Assembly: GCF_014529535.1 (NCBI RefSeq)
Contig: NC_050738.1
Location: 9,581,410-9,645,409, forward strand
From: Bradysia coprophila
Taxonomy: Eukaryota > Arthropoda > Insecta > Diptera > Sciaridae
Length of the DNA stretch: 64,000 nucleotides
Direction: 5' to 3'
Part shown: in pieces, positions 1-14,358 of the stretch
Numbering within the stretch: position 1 is the first letter of the stretch
Layout of the letters: each line of letters begins with the position of its first letter
Position numbers and translations under genes: made by a program
Notes under the pieces: model-generated
The model's input: only the letters and a program-made list of their open reading frames with translations
The model's database searches: none
Told to the model about the DNA's origin: nothing

Positions 1-3000
1 GTTTAATAATCAAGCAATATGTGAACGTTACAGTTGTTGCGGTAATTACCGGCAAAATGTTTAATCGAATAAAATTTAATTAGAAATTTTGCTCCAATCT
101 CCAGCATTCAATCCTTCAGTCTGGCCATGAACAACGTCTTAATTTATTGTATACTTCATCAGGAAAAAATAATTACAAAACACAACACACTCTTTAGCTA
201 AATCAGAAGTGAATATAACCATCAACAGTAATTAACTTCGCGCTATAAATTGTTTACAATTTGCAGATATTGCAAGTGTTAAGTTCAATTAATGTAAACA
301 TAAACAATGAGTTCAAACTTTTTGAGGCCGGATGACTGGCAAACGAATTTTCCAAAAATGTAATTCCGGAAAGCATAACATACACACAATATTAAGTGTG
401 GTGCAACCATCATGCATCGATACATAATTATACATACGCATTCATCCAGCTACGACCAATTCTTTGTCAATGAATAAAATCGAAAATAATTTTTGTATTT
501 TAAATAATATTATCATTTAATCTTTAACGGCATGCGATGTGATATAATACCGTAGTTTTGAAACCAGCTGACTCAACTTTCTTATGTAAATGACCATGTC
601 AGACAAGTACTTACTTTCTCCATGCGTTGATCAACTGTGAACTACGTAAATATAATTCTTGGAATTTCACGGAAAAAAACCATTCATTTGGCATTGAAGA
701 CTGTTTAAATGAATTTCGTTTTTTTTCTGTATTCGTTGCATGTATATTTCTGAAGTTCGCCAGACACATCGATTGTATTCAAACAAATGATTTGCTGTTT
801 TATTAAGATGAAAATTTAATTTCATTAATAAAATAGTTAAAACAAAAATTCAAATTGATGCCTTCTGAAGTGGATTGCAGAAATGACGAACGCACACATA
901 TGGATAACATGCCGCAATATGTTCTGTTTTTCCATGCACTTATTCAAATTGGCTTGGATATAATTTGCTTACGCCGATGTTAATTTTGATTGATGGCTTG
1001 TAATAAGCAGTTAGCTGTTTCTTAAATGGTTTTATGCCAAGAGTTGAATCGTACTTAAAAAGAGATACACTCTGGCGAATCAGCTATAATTGCATTTTAA
1101 TTTCCATTTCAATTGAATTCATAGAATCATCGATCGCTACCAATGGTGACTGGGAATTGACGCCCGTCACGATGTGGAAATAACAATTTCAAGCACCACA
1201 CATTTTTCAAGTGTTATAATTAAAAGAGAAAAAAATCGAGCGCCTGGAAACTGTAAGAGTTAACATTTTCGAACGTACTTGGAGATGTTTTATTGCCAAA
1301 TTCCTGACTCATCGAAATAAATATTTATGCCGAATGCAATTTCTTCCGTTCTGTGTGCAAAAACGAAAAGTCGTTACCGAGGTCAATACTTGCATGAATT
1401 ATACAGAAGGGAATGTCTCCATTAAAGAAGAATTTTTAGTCTGATTGTTACAAGTATTTTATAAGTTTAATAATTAAACCATAGAAGTTTATAACATTTC
1501 ACTGGCAGAAGCTACATTCCTAAACTAGTACTATAAACGTTTAACGTGAATTCAAAACTTAGGAATTCCTCCAACCTATAATGTCATTATTAAAACATAC
1601 AATTTTGAGTATAATATGTTTTGATGTAACGCATTCTTGAGCAAATAATAACTTGATTTCTCCAGCAAATATTGACTTCATGTGTCAGACATATTTTCAA
1701 TTTATTTTTTCCAACAGACATGCATTCCTATTCAGAAAGAAAAAAAAATTAAACTTTTTACGCTCAAACGTATAAATCAAACATCAAAATACCTACACCA
1801 TTCATTCATTTCTCAAATATTTACTTTCTTTCAAAAACTATCCTCTTATTTATTAGTTTATCTTTTTTATCCAAACATCAGATAATTTTTTTTTCTGTCT
1901 TTCGTTCGTTCGTCTATCTGTTATTTAATTTTGATTTCCGTGTTATATGGTCATCAAACTCACCAAAAACAAGCTCTATCGCCGGCGTGTGTACGATGAT
2001 ATCGTACGATAGCCCTATCTGTAAAAATACACACAAATCCGACAAAAATCAAATCTTTAACTGGTAATACAAAAATCAATCACAATATTTTTGGTGGGTT
2101 TCTTTTACAGATAACTTTTATTAGAAAATATTGATTACAAATGTCTATAAATGTAATGCACTGAGCACTGAGCATACACCATGCGATACGAATATTTTAT
2201 ACATGCGGTGCATGAATGAAAAAGTATAACAAAAAGTGCATTAGAATTATCGTATCAGCCGTTTTCTGTGGATATTAATTCGTATGAGGGCCATGTGTCT
2301 ATGCAATAATAAGTGTATGGTTTCGGGGTACAAAAAAAATCGTTTTATTCCATTTTAATCAAATGTGTGTGTATGTGATGGCTCAAGACCATTCTTAACA
2401 GATAATCGTAATGTGCCTTCAATATCTTTATGGAACCCGACGTAATTGAATTAATATCTGTTCCGAAGCCAATGAATTAAAATTAAAATACAAAAAATAA
2501 ACCGTACGTTAAACCATCATATACATCGTCGTCGTCGTCATGGTGCAATGGTGCTATTATTACATTTAGGAAATTTGTTTTTTTTTATGGATCATCTCCA
2601 TGTAAAGGAAAAATGTATGAATTTTCTTCACATATATTCTTCGCATAACCACACATCTCGCCTATAAAAAGCGATATAAATATTTTGTTCGTGTGGTGTT
2701 GTTGTTTCTTGCTTGCTTTTTTTACAATTATTTTTCTAGAAGCAATAAGAATTTATTCACATATTTATTTCTCTGTACTCAATTTCCATCTGAAAATGAT
2801 TCTTCACTGCACCATTCATTATATTTTCTATACTTTTATTGTTATAAACTTCACCATTACCTATAGTCTGCCGGTTTGAGCCGCACACATGAAATCGTAT
2901 ACAGTTTTAACTCCGTCGAGTGTATATAAAATAAAAATGGTAAAAAAAACCAAAAGTGTAAACAATAAACTCTTTTTCCTATATAATAAAAAAACATAAC

Positions 3001-3684
3001 AAATAAACATTGCACTGCTGTATGTCTTATAAAAAGTCATATTGTGAGTATATAAATATACATATCGACGCAAGATATATATGCATGCACATTTAATTTT
3101 CATACTTTGGCCTTATAGTGTAACAGAAAACCTTTTCAAAGCCGACATATTTGGCATATGGCACAAAATATATGTAAGCTGGAAAAAAAACTCCGTAAAA
3201 TTTCACTTCTTATGTTATATCTGCGCTGTAATATATTCTTTTTGAGTCAAAGTTTAACATGAACATGTAGTACATACCAAGATTTTCGCACACATAAAAT
3301 AAGAAATCGGAAAGAAAAATAGAAGGAAAAAACCCCGAACATTCGATAAAAAGTTATTCTGGAAATAAAAGTGCATGTTTTTCTGGCAAACCGAAACGTA
3401 TACACGTTTCATTTTGGTTTATTCTTCATGCTTCACTACCGAAAACTAGTCTGTTCTGCTGACACAAGCGGCGGAATAAAAACTAGTTTCTGCACATTTA
3501 CCACGTAATATCAAATACACGGATGAAATAGTTTCTTGTCGGATCATGATTACAGTATTTGTGTCTGGTCTACACGACAAAAACCATCCTTCCATCTACG
3601 TACATAACTCGAATTGTCATTCATTACAACCAAAACCGTGTAATATTCTTAACTTAATCGTTGCTGTTTTCCAAAAACTTTCAG
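1..3684. other. Stretch without a recognised exon, upstream of the first visible receptor exon
   Basis: AT-rich DNA with short open frames only. It probably belongs to the long upstream intron (or 5' flank) of the methuselah-like gene, because the first visible exon at 3685 starts inside a coding sequence. A TCG trinucleotide run lies near 2527. I looked for exons encoding TM1-TM3 of the receptor and found none that I could support. Confidence 0.5.
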
Positions 3685-6600
3685 AGATTTCCGTCCAACA
3701 TCTTTGGAAAAAGGTCAGGAATTGGTCAGACTTCGTATCTACCAGGTCTACGCTTGGGGTGTGCCATTCATCATTTGCCTCGTAGCAATAGTTTTGGATA
3801 ATCTGCCAAAATCACCGGAAGACACATTTTTGCGTCCACGTTTTGGCGAGAAGAAGTGCTTCTTTTATGGTATGTATAGCTGTTTGCCGGCTTAACATTT
3901 TGTAGTTTACTTGTGGAACGATTGAGAGAATGAGTTTTGTTTGTTTTTATTTCTTTGATTAAGAGAAAGTGCTGTTCAGACCATTGTTGCGCATTAGTTT
4001 TTCCGATGAACAACAATACACTGTACACAGGTACACAGGGCCGTAGCTAGAAGATATTGACCTCTGGCTACCAACTCCTTTCTACAATGCTGTGTTTATG
4101 TCTAAAAAGACAATTTCTGAATTAAAAAGTTAAGAAAGTTATCAATGAAAAAGAACGTCTCAACTGTTATAAAGTTTATGAACTGTTAGAAAAATACCAA
4201 ATTTGAATTTTTTCGAACAGTTTATAAGAGTTGAGTTGTATATCATTGATATTCCAATTTTGCCTTTGTTCATCGATACCTTTCTTAACTTCCAAGAGTC
4301 CCATCCCAACTTTTTAATTCAGTAATTGTCTTTTTAAGCATGAATACATCACTGTACAAATCAGTGCGTACCCAGTGGGCAATGTCTTCCAGTTACGGCC
4401 CTGACTGTACAAAATACTTTAATAGCTCCTTTCAGCTAACAGTGACGAAATCCATTTATCTATACAAAATGAATTGAAGCACAATGAGTGCCAGCTGAAT
4501 TACTCTGATTGTATTAAATGCCATAAAGTGTGTAACCGAAAGATTGACCTTCGTATTGTATGAAATGACATCAAGAATTTTGTCACATTATGTTATTTCA
4601 TACGACCTCAACCTTCCATTCAAATTGTTAAAAAAATATTTTAAAAACAATCCCGTCAATCAGAATCTGACATTCATTCTATCTTAGATTCTGTGTTTTT
4701 CCATGATTTTCCACCATTCTCCATTATAGTAATTACGCATTTCATACTAAAAATATTTAAATTGTGGAGGCATTGAAGCATTGTATTTATTCAAATTTAA
4801 TAAGCGTTTTAATGTCAGCCGATCTCACGGTGTACATGATAAAATTTCTTGAAGTAATTGCGGTGTAGAAAATGCTGTAGTTTACTGATATTTGAATTTG
4901 AAATTATTGGAAAAAAATTCAATGAAAATTTGCATCTATAATCGATTTTGGAGGCCATGCCATCGACACATGTATAACTGGACGTGTCAGATGACATAAT
5001 AGATAATTATAATTACCTGTATATGGTATCGCTAAAAGGCAATGATTCTAAAAGCACGATATGCGACTGGAAGCTATTTATCAAATGCAGTTTCAATTCA
5101 ACAACATTGATAGTGGTGCAGTTCACGCTTTATGCTCGTCATATTTTGTTTGTCTATTTTGAACGAACAAGAAACGAGAAGCACTCATCATATGATTTAC
5201 TTATGGAACACAAAAGCTCGAAAATGAAAACCCATTCTGGAATAGGAAAAAAGTTAATGGAAAATTCAAAGCTACTCGTTCTGTTGATGTAAAAAGTACA
5301 GAGCAGTCCCCAGTTAGATTTCGTAGATCTCGCCGGCAGTAATGGGTCAAACCAACCCAATATGCAATGTGTAGTCAGTCAGTCAATATTGGTGGATAAA
5401 TAAAGGTTTTTTTTCATTGGAATTAGGCCAAGTTAAATATTACCTTAAGTTGTACCATCAAACTTTCAATTATTATAGATTTCAATGCAAACATTTTATA
5501 GGATTAGTTTGTTGCGAACGTCGGCAATATATTCCACAAGTCTTTTATTATGAAAGCGAATCGACTGAGAATTTATATTTTTGTTTTCAATATAGAGAAT
5601 AAGAGAATAAAAATATTATGTTCAAATCCACCCCGTAATACCATGTCACTGTGGTCCCATTCTTTTTATATATTTCATTTTAAAGTATATAAAACATATC
5701 TGATAACTTTGCCAATTTCTGCAACTGATGCTAAATTTGACGACAGTTTTAAACTCCGCACAAAAAAGCTTGTTCAGCATATGGTGTTTTGGTCATTAAC
5801 ACACTCGTCGGATGATAAAACTTCGCTCAGGAAACTTATCATCACGTCACATTAATGACCATATATCGACAAAGTGTTGTAAATAATTGTCAATGTTTCT
5901 TTTCATTCAGTGATTGTCTCGATGACTGCCTGTACAAAATGTCTTATGAATGTAACAGCGTACGTTAATACAAAACAAAAGATGTATTTGTCTAGTTGAG
6001 TGTTATTTTATCTTATGTTTTCTATGTATCGTATACGATGTAACATTCACTCCAAGTAGAAATGGGAGGCTTTTCAGAAGGAAAACAAAACGTCGGATGA
6101 AATTCTATTAATATTTTCTAATGACCATAGTCACACGTAGATACAAAATGGATAATAGACGAAGCAGACACATTAAAACGTTTTTTTTTTAAAGAGCACT
6201 TATAGCCTTACAGTCTGTGTAATCGCAAGAGTAAAGTTTTTTTGAGTGAAAAAGAATCCTTTAAAGTGGTTTTCCTTTTAAAATATGTAGCTGAACAACA
6301 CGAAACTTCATCGTGTTAGGCCACTTGAAGTTGTTCGTCGTCAAAACGATTTTTTTTAAGTAAAAATGAAAATGTTACTGCAACAACTATACCTACTCTG
6401 TATCAGGGCTTATTTTTAGAGAGTCTTAATTCTGATAACTTTCGAATGAATTTTGATTTTTTTTTTCAGGATTTTTTCCGATTTTTCTGATCTTTCAAAA
6501 ACTTTAAAAAGAAAATCTGAAATTTTGTCGGATTTTATTTTTTTCATAATTTTTCGGAGTTTTCAGAATTAAAGTCTTTAAAACAAGCCCTGCTCTGTAT

Positions 6601-9040
6601 CATGTGGATTTTTGTTTCGACGTCTATAACATTTCTTATCAGATTGTCTTACAATTCCCAAAGTAAATTGATCTCTTTTTCGACTAAATGAATGAGTGAT
6701 TGAATGAATGGAATGAATGTGAATACAATTACGTACCCATTAAAATTTCAAAAATGTTTTTTTTGCCTTCCGATTTATTTAACAATAAACAAAACAAAAA
6801 AACACTAAATTACAGGTGACATAGAAATGCTAACCTATTTCTACGGCCCTATTGGAGTTCTCTTATGTGTGAATTTCCTATTGTTTGCATCGACTGCTCG
6901 ACAATTAACATGTGGCCTCTGGAAACGAGACGACGTCAAATCAACAACCGAACGGTAATATTTTTTTTACAGAAACAAAAAATTATTAAATGGCTCATTC
7001 ATCTCAAAATAATAATAAAAAAAAGTTACTCCATTTACATTGTATTGTTCCGTACAAAGTGTTTCGAAAGAATGAAACAAAAAAGAAACAACCGACAAAT
7101 CTGCTAAACAATATTTCTAATGAATGAATTGAATGGTAATATAGAGGTGTGCTTTCTGGTAATCGTATAACATAATAAGCGTGCGTATCGATTGAATTTT
7201 TGGTTTGTTCGAAAGAATTCGATTCATGTTCGTCAAATTCGTGCAAAATTTTGAAATTATTGACACACATTTGAAATAAGCTGTGCAAATGCCTAACATT
7301 GTACGATGTAGACATTTTCGTTTCACTTCCCTATTTCGTTATGAAGACTAACATAAACTGTGTGCTACGGTTGAGGCAATGCCTCATTGAGGGCATGTGT
7401 TAAAGTTTGTCTGATTTTTTATGCTCTGTGGAGTCTCTCAATAAATGTTAATGCTAATTATCGAACAAAGCACACGAGTGCACGGTTTCAACGGTTTTTG
7501 TTGTTCGTAACTGTCTTAAATTGGAAGAATTTTTAAGTTTATCATGTTGAGTCCCAGAAGACTCTCATTCGACATTCATTTAACCGAATTCTTTCCTTCA
7601 AATAAAACAATTTTATTGAAAGACGAATGTTTGTCCCGCTCGGATATCTCATTCGAGCAATAGTTGACTGATTCTACCACGTGCAATACCGAATATTATA
7701 TCCTGTTGATGAATTGCGAGCAACAAAAACAAAACAAGCAACAAAACATCATCCTGAATTTCTGTACCGAACCACTGTTTTTGTTTGTTCAGCTCATTTA
7801 CAGTCGTTGGATCTGAGTAATTAGTGGTATTACATTCATAAATTTCGCATTACACTGCTCTCGCTCTGTGATGAAACCGCAATTCTCTACATTGATATTG
7901 ACGTGATGATGATGATGATGATCTCTCTCTGCGTTTAAATTAATATTATTCGAATTCATTCACGCGGCTAAACTTACTTAATATTCACTAAATCATTGCT
8001 GCATTTATTTGTTGTTATACACTGTTTATCGCATCATTAAATTGCATAAATCAACGACACATCCACACACTCACACACTATAACCAACTTTTTGTTATTA
8101 TATTCCAGTTGTTTCGAATTAACCGAAAAATATAATTAATTATTTATAGTAGTTTCAAATCGCTAATTTCCAGAGCCGCATTGGGACGCGTATGCTTGAA
8201 ACTGATTGTGGTGATGGGCATCACCTGGGTGGCTGATGTTCTGTCGTGGGCAGGTAAGGAAACATAATATAATTACACAATTTCTGTGTTTAACTTCATT
8301 ATTAACGTTATGTCTCGTTCCATATGTTTTTTCCAGTTGGTGGACCGGATTATTTCTGGTATGTAACCGATTTAATAAATGCACTGCAGGGCGTTCCCAT
8401 ATTCATCGTTGTCGGATGTCAACCTCAGGTATATATCGATTTTATTTCATATTTTCCGTGTTGTACATTTTGGAAATTCAATTTTAAAGATACAAAATTT
8501 GATGATAAATCGCTAAGACGGTTGCATAGTAATGCCCATGTATCTCTGTATATATACTCCTGTAACTCGTTGGGAAAATTTTCTAATTTAAGTTATTAAC
8601 GACTGTCTGGTTTTTGGTTGCTTTTTTATGGCATCTGAAATATGGTTTTGAATTAAAAACGATTTGTAGAAGATTTCATCTATTTTAATTCGTTGGCGTG
8701 TGCGTTCGGTTAATGAACAAATTGATGTAGAAAAAAAACAACATTTTTATGGAAAAACACTCCATGCCGTTTAACGATTTTATCTTCTTACAACAATTTT
8801 ATACGTCTGACAAAAAAAATTATATTTTCCATTTTAAACCAAACAAAAATTATTACCCAGGTATGGACAGCCGTCAAACGACTATGGAGCTCAAGAACTG
8901 GACGCGGTGTTATGGACACAACCAATAATGTCGGTCATTCCAGTTCATCGCATGGCTTACCATCAATCGGTGAATCGGTAACCAACAACACATTTTCCAA
9001 TACGACAAGTTCGAAAATTCCCATGGAAACGATCTGCTAA
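3685..9040 (+). CDS. Methuselah-like G-protein-coupled receptor, C-terminal five exons (5' partial)
   Basis: Secretin-family (class B) GPCR of the insect Methuselah group, a plasma-membrane receptor. Five exons join in frame: 3685-3869, 6816-6954, 8174-8253, 8337-8428 and 8861-9040, each bounded by AG and GT and with matching phases, ending at a TAA. Together they code about 225 residues. Exon 1 holds TM4 (around [19 protein letters not shown]) after an LRIY stretch, exon 2 TM5 ([15 protein letters not shown]), exon 3 TM6 ([16 protein letters not shown]), exon 4 TM7 ([14 protein letters not shown]). Exon 5 is a Ser/Thr/Asn-rich cytoplasmic tail beginning VWTAVKRLW. The GITW and LQGVPIF motifs are typical of Methuselah-like receptors. 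The ectodomain and TM1-TM3 are not visible, so the paralogue (for example mthl1) cannot be fixed. Introns of 2.9 kb and 1.2 kb hold transposon copies. Confidence 0.88.
4036..4403. mobile_element. hAT-like MITE in the receptor intron
   Basis: A 368-bp element starting CAGGGCCGTAGCTAGAAG and ending in the near-complement CTTCCAGTTACGGCCCTG. Internal inverted repetition continues: AATTAAAAAGTTAAGAAAG near 4117 pairs with CTTTCTTAACTT near 4281. The flanking target duplication is imperfect (shared GTACA). The CAGGG start matches hAT termini elsewhere in the window. Confidence 0.6.
5793..5849. repeat. Short inverted repeat in the receptor intron
   Basis: GGTCATTAA at 5793 pairs with TTAATGACC near 5849, with GATGATAA/TTATCATC inside. 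It is a small imperfect foldback with no coding content. Confidence 0.4.
6404..6592. mobile_element. hAT-type MITE with perfect 8-bp target duplication
   Basis: Element of 189 bp beginning CAGGGCTTATTTTTAGAG and ending AAAACAAGCCCTG. It is flanked on both sides by CTCTGTAT (6396-6403 and 6593-6600), a perfect 8-bp target-site duplication as expected for hAT transposition. The interior is a run of GATTTTT/TTTTCNG words with no coding capacity. It sits in the 2.9 kb intron of the methuselah-like gene. Confidence 0.85.
6955..8173 (+). other. Intron of the methuselah-like gene
   Basis: Intron between the TM5 and TM6 exons. It contains a GAT trinucleotide run (about 7903-7922) and otherwise shows no coding or repeat structure I can support. 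Confidence 0.6.
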
Positions 9041-12000
9041 AAGAACCAGTGTTGGAGTGTTGTTTTTTTAATGTCGACGATGCCACATTTTGAACATATC
9101 CACTCATCTCTTCTAACCCCCCAATGACTTATGTTAATTTATTAAAAATGAATGTTGAGGTCCTTATAAAACAACAATTTTATTTTTAAAATTTAGGAAC
9201 AAAATTCGAAGTCTAATCTACGAACAAGACAGAGAGAGAGAGAGAGGTTTATGATCGTGTGTTTCACATTTTATTTTTACATGTCTTTTGACCAAATACA
9301 AGACTAAATTTGCAAGCATTCAAGAGACACAGGGTCTTGTTGTTGTTGTACGTTAATCACTTAAAACATTATTATTCGGTGGTATAACATGGTGTGATAT
9401 ATGTGCAAATAGTTATAACACGAGATTCGAATTGTGAAACGGACAATATATTTTCCCCCGTTTAATTTGCTGGTTCGGTGGCAAAGTGTTTTTATGTTTT
9501 TTTTTGTGATTGTAAATTATTATAATAATTCTCGATGTACTGATACACTGAAGAGAAATCGAAATGGATGGGAGTTTGTTTTCATTTTATGTTTTACGAT
9601 TAAACCAAATAATAAAATTTATGATTCTTAAGATTGTGGATAGTAAACTGATAGCATTAGCGTAATTTATTTCCTTTCGATTAAATTTTTCGTTGTTTTC
9701 TTTTGCAACTCTAACTTAAAAATAAAATTTATTTTCCGTTCCCTTACAAATCAAACAAAAATTTGTACAGTGAAACCATTAAAATCGTTCAAGGTTTTCG
9801 AGTTCGAATTACGCACCTTATTATAATACAACGTAGTCGATTTAATAGATGTGCCGGGGGATAACACACATTCTTTGTCGTCGCTCGAGATGATATTCGA
9901 TACACTTACAGCAAGTACTCTCATAAATCCGTGCCGTTATTCATTCGGATCATAAATATTCTGTCAACTCAGATATACATGCAGTATGCAGTGTCAAGTG
10001 CATCATATTTCAAGCGCAGTTTCCATTTCACAGAAACTTTGAATTCATTTTCAAAATTGACACAGAATCATTTTCCTAAGCAAAAATGTGTTCAATCACT
10101 TGGTTGATTTGATATGTAACTTGGAAAACTGCCATTTCCTTTGCCTATGAAACGGCAATGGAATATGACGACGCAAAAAAAACGGTTGAACTGCGAGACA
10201 ATATTTCTTTAAGTGTCTTGAAATGTCTTCGACTAAAATCAATTTAGCACTCGTCGTTGTTTTTAATGGGTCGATTAATTCTGTCAGCTTCATCAATTAC
10301 CCGCAACGATAACTAGTTCTATCGGAACAATGACTCAATTTTTATTGCTTGTTTAACGTTATAATTCCTTTCTAACGTTTTCACAATATTGCTTTAAATG
10401 ACCAAATATTCCAAATTCTTTCTTTTTTATTGATTTATGTTATCAACAGCGTGACACAGGTAGAACGGCTGTCTTTATTTTAGCTATAATGGTTACAATG
10501 TTACATAGAAGTGTTGTACACAGACTTTCAAAAGATTTATAAATTCGAAACAAACGCTAGAGAAATGTATCCGTTTTCCTAATCTGTTATTGTTCAACAC
10601 ACTCGGTTGTTTTTGTAGTAAATCGCACTGTGTCGACTAATAAGTGTTAAATAATTATGCTCTTGAAAGTACTCGAAAATACCTGTTACTTCTACCTCGT
10701 TAAATGTGTTTATTACTTTCGGCTAATATTTTTGTACCCAGTAATAAAGTTTGAAGAGCTCGAAAACATTGAAAATGTTAAATAGTTTCACGACGAATAA
10801 GAAAAAAGCGAACATAAAAATCTGAGAATGTGTAGAGGAGAAACGTAAACTGACCAAATTCATAAACAACTCAAATAACATTTTTTTTTTATCACATTCT
10901 AGCCTTTAATTGGTCAATAAACATGGGGTGTAATTAACGTATTTGTTGTCCGGCAGTTAAAGTGTTGATGTTGCCGTCAAATGTAGTAATTTAACCATTC
11001 CGCTTCTAAAAGTCATCTGCGTTTATGACAACAAAAGCAAACGATGGGCGATATGTTGTCTTATTGTATAGCAAACTGTATGTTAACCTTTTAACGCCGA
11101 ACTTTTTCTTTTCGTTGAGAAAAAAGTTTTCTTTTACGGTCCGTACATGGAACCAAATAAATATTTTCGAATCCACAAGAGCGGAATAACTTTTATTGTC
11201 GGCTCAGTATGAGCGCTTAGCTATCGTATCGATGCACCGTGGTAGATCTTCAAAATTAGAATGACAATGCGAAAATAATTCTAGCGAGTTTTGAGACTCT
11301 GTTGGTGTAGTTGGAGTTGGTTGAGGAGTTATCATGCGCTGTGCAAACTGTGAAAACAATTCTGACGAATTTTGAGACAGTGTGGTTCAAGTTGGAGTTG
11401 GTTGAGGAGCCCAACAATAATTATAATTTGAGATTTCGGAAAATAACTCTGGATCGATGAGTAGTGGATAATTAGGAGTGGCAGGCCGGGTATCAGTGGT
11501 CAGCTTTTTGTTTTAGCTCTGAGAATATCTTCTGAGCATTTTCAATAAGTTTTTTAACAATCGGTTTAATTGACTTGAGAGAACCACAGGAAATCATTCT
11601 TTTGTTGTAACTCCTTTCTTTTGTAGAGCTTTCTGTGGCTCCCGTTGTATTAGCCTTTTTGCAAACGGTTATGTCTTTGACAAAAATAGTAGATAAACAC
11701 TGGCTAGTTCGAAAAGAAAATTTATGTTAAAACATTCGAAGTAAAAGATTTTTCCATTAGATGTTGAAAGTACTTCGATCAAAAGAAGTAACAGACTCGA
11801 TAATTTTGTTGGTAAATATGCTTTTACTGTCGGCGATAGGTTAAAATACTATATCATCACATAATAAAAATAGTTAAAATAACGGAAGTAAAAGATTCAA
11901 TTACACTACATTGATACGCTTGTCATTTATAAGGGGTTGAATGGAAAAGCTTTTTTTTGCCCATAATCAAACGACTTGAAACGTCAACTTTCTTAAATTT

Positions 12001-13757
12001 ATGTAGGCTAAAATGTGATAATCCGTCGCGGAACACAAGGGGTTGTAATCACATAATTTATGGAATCTTCGGGTGAGTGAACAATGAACCTCGTCTGACT
12101 ATAATTATGCGATTACAACGCCTTGTCTTATAATAGGCTATTGTATACTCAAGTGTTTATCCATAATAATAATAAATAATAATAACGAAATGTAATTGCA
12201 ATAGAAGTAAATAATAAAATATGTTTGTGAGCGAAGATATATATGAATTGCATAAGAACTACAGCTAACGAAATTTGCTGAGTATTTTAATTGTTGTTTT
12301 CAGTTCATTTGTTTTATACCAAAGTCGAAAAATACTAAAAAAAAACTAAGTCCAGGAATATTATAAGTGTTCACCGATCATTAATAGAATGAGAGATGTA
12401 TAAATTTACGTAAAAAACTGTCGTGATTGCAAAAAAAATGTTTCGAGTTTTAATTTGCTTGGAATTTTGTTTTTCTTCGCCAAAAAAATGAGTGAGAACT
12501 ATTTTTACTGGTCTGTATACTAGTACGGACAGAGTCGTTAAATTCGAACCAACTATAAAGTAAATGTTTAGTTTCAATATTTCTATCATCAATGGTTTCG
12601 AAAAAAGTTTGTATAATAAAAAAAAGTCAAATGTTCTCGCCTAATTCCGTCCGACATGCATTAATTTATATAATATTAATATTCTTGCTAAGTTTTTCTA
12701 TATTTTTTTTTATTAAATAATAAAAGGCCAAACCATAATGTCTAACCGCTCGGAGAAAACAAACATTTATATAACTTGCCACTTGAAATAATATTTGTAG
12801 AAAATAGAACAGGTAAAATACTAATAAATCGCATAAAAAGAAACAAGAAAATAATTGTGTAGGTACTGATATAATCGACATATTTATAAGATCCTGCACA
12901 AATCATTTTTCTTTTTGTTGTTTTTTTTCCTTCTTCTCTACTCTCGGTATATAAAACAATGTAATGGAATCGAAATACCTTTTTGTGTTATATGGGGTTT
13001 CGTTTTTCTCGAAAGTGTTTTATTGTTACGGGAAAAGCCCGGACAAATTTATTGCGAAAGATTTTGTTGCAGGATTTAGGATGTAAGCAACAAAAACGTA
13101 ATATTAACAAAAACATTGTTCAGTCGTATATAAAAAAGTGTAACAAAGTAATAATAATGGTAATTGTATAGTCTGCTTTAATATTTAAATAATAAACAAT
13201 TTCTACCGCCTTTTGTATGTTTACAGTAAATCAGTATTAATTTTTAAGAAATTAGACTTACAAAATGAAAAGAATAAAAAAAAGGTTTCATGAAAATTGC
13301 ATTTTGTTTTCTTTCCACGAAAATTGTGTCATAGACTTACCCAAGAAAGTATCTGATGCCAGCGAGACATCATATAAATTTATAAATTTTGTTGACAAAA
13401 GGTAATATTTCGGCAACATGAACATATATGGACAGTCTTGTCATACATAAAAAATAAATAAATTTCCGGACCGACAAAAATTGTAATATTTCATTTGGTT
13501 TGGTGAGATACAATCGATATGAAAAGTGTAATTGAAATTTTCCAATTCTGACTAAATAAAGTTCATGTTCGCAATGATTTGAGTTTGATGAAAATGTGAA
13601 AAAGTCCACTTTTCGTGGGACACATTTCGACACATGAAAATTTTGTTTGCCGGCGCTTGTTGCATTTTACACGCTACATGCACCGTAAACTGTAATTTTC
13701 ATGTTTTACGCGCTACTTTCGACGCACTCAGCATGTAATAGTTATTTAAATCACATG
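9041..13757. other. 3' UTR of the receptor gene, then intergenic DNA
   Basis: AATAAA hexamers near 9611 and 9720 are candidate polyadenylation signals for the receptor gene. The rest is AT-rich intergenic DNA. A direct duplication of about 90 bp (GTTGGAGTTGGTTGAGGAG twice) lies in 11266-11413. A foldback lies at 12038-12125. The word GAAGTAAAAGATT recurs near 11741 and 11886 and again near 18883 and 20287, marking an old dispersed repeat. No gene is supported. Confidence 0.5.
12038..12125. repeat. Imperfect foldback
   Basis: GGTTGTAATCACATAATTTA pairs with TAATTATGCGATTACAAC about 70 bp later. It looks like a short MITE or MITE remnant; no target duplication was identified. Confidence 0.45.
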
Positions 13758-13933
13758 GGTCGAAAAACGATTTTTAAAAATTCGAGGTGTATGTGTGAGC
13801 TGAGAGGGTATTGTAACATGAGAATGCGTGTTTGTGAACCGAGGTTTACCGAGGTTCACAATCGCATTCGAATGTTACAATACCCTCTCAGCTCACACAT
13901 ACACCTCGAATTTTTAAAAATCGTTTTCGACCC
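13758..13933. mobile_element. Foldback element, about 80-bp arms
   Basis: An almost perfect hairpin. The left arm GTCGAAAAACGATTTTTAAA through GAGAGGGTATTGTAACAT is the complement of the right arm ending TTTAAAAATCGTTTTCGAC. The apex is a second short palindrome, AACCGAGGTTTACCGAGGTT. There is no coding capacity, so it is a MITE or foldback element of unassigned superfamily. Confidence 0.75.
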
Positions 13934-13943
13934 GAGTCATTTA

Positions 13944-14358
13944 ATGGCTTTTACATTCGCCTTTCATCGAAAATCACGAAAAACACCAAAAATTATCAAT
14001 TTAATCGAAAACTAAGCACCAAACAAACACAAAATATGTCGATCACTTCAATAGCACACAAAAATATTGCAACAACACGCCAACGATTCTTGACAGCATT
14101 CGTTTTTGAAGAGAGAGAAGTCTCTCAGTTTGCTATGTCTACTACAATTATGATCGATTTGTATCATATACACGGCGCTTTCCAGTTTGTTAACTCTAGG
14201 TTAACAATTTCCAATATTTCATCCCTAGAGATTACAAATTCCAATATTTCATCCCTAGAGATTACAAATTTGTCTATGTGTTAGCGGTGAACATTTTGAC
14301 ATTTTCTAAATATGCGAATTCGATTTAAAGTCGTATTTTCGATGGAAGGCGAATGTAA
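13944..14358. mobile_element. Inverted-repeat element with an internal 33-bp tandem duplication
   Basis: ACATTCGCCTTTCATCGAAA near 13952 is the complement of the sequence around 14335-14355 (TTTCGATGGAAGGCGAATGT), giving terminal inverted repeats about 400 bp apart. Inside, a unit containing CCAATATTTCATCCCTAGAG is repeated twice (about 14207-14272). The right end abuts a copy of the element at 14359-14490. Confidence 0.55.

Noticed and set aside
1-3684. Search for exons coding TM1-TM3 and the ectodomain of the receptor
   Set aside because: No stretch with suitable hydrophobic pattern, frame and splice sites was found; they probably lie upstream of the window.
4984-5292. 102-codon frame in the receptor intron
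   Set aside because: It lies on the sense strand inside a 2.9 kb intron and has no recognisable domain or splice context.
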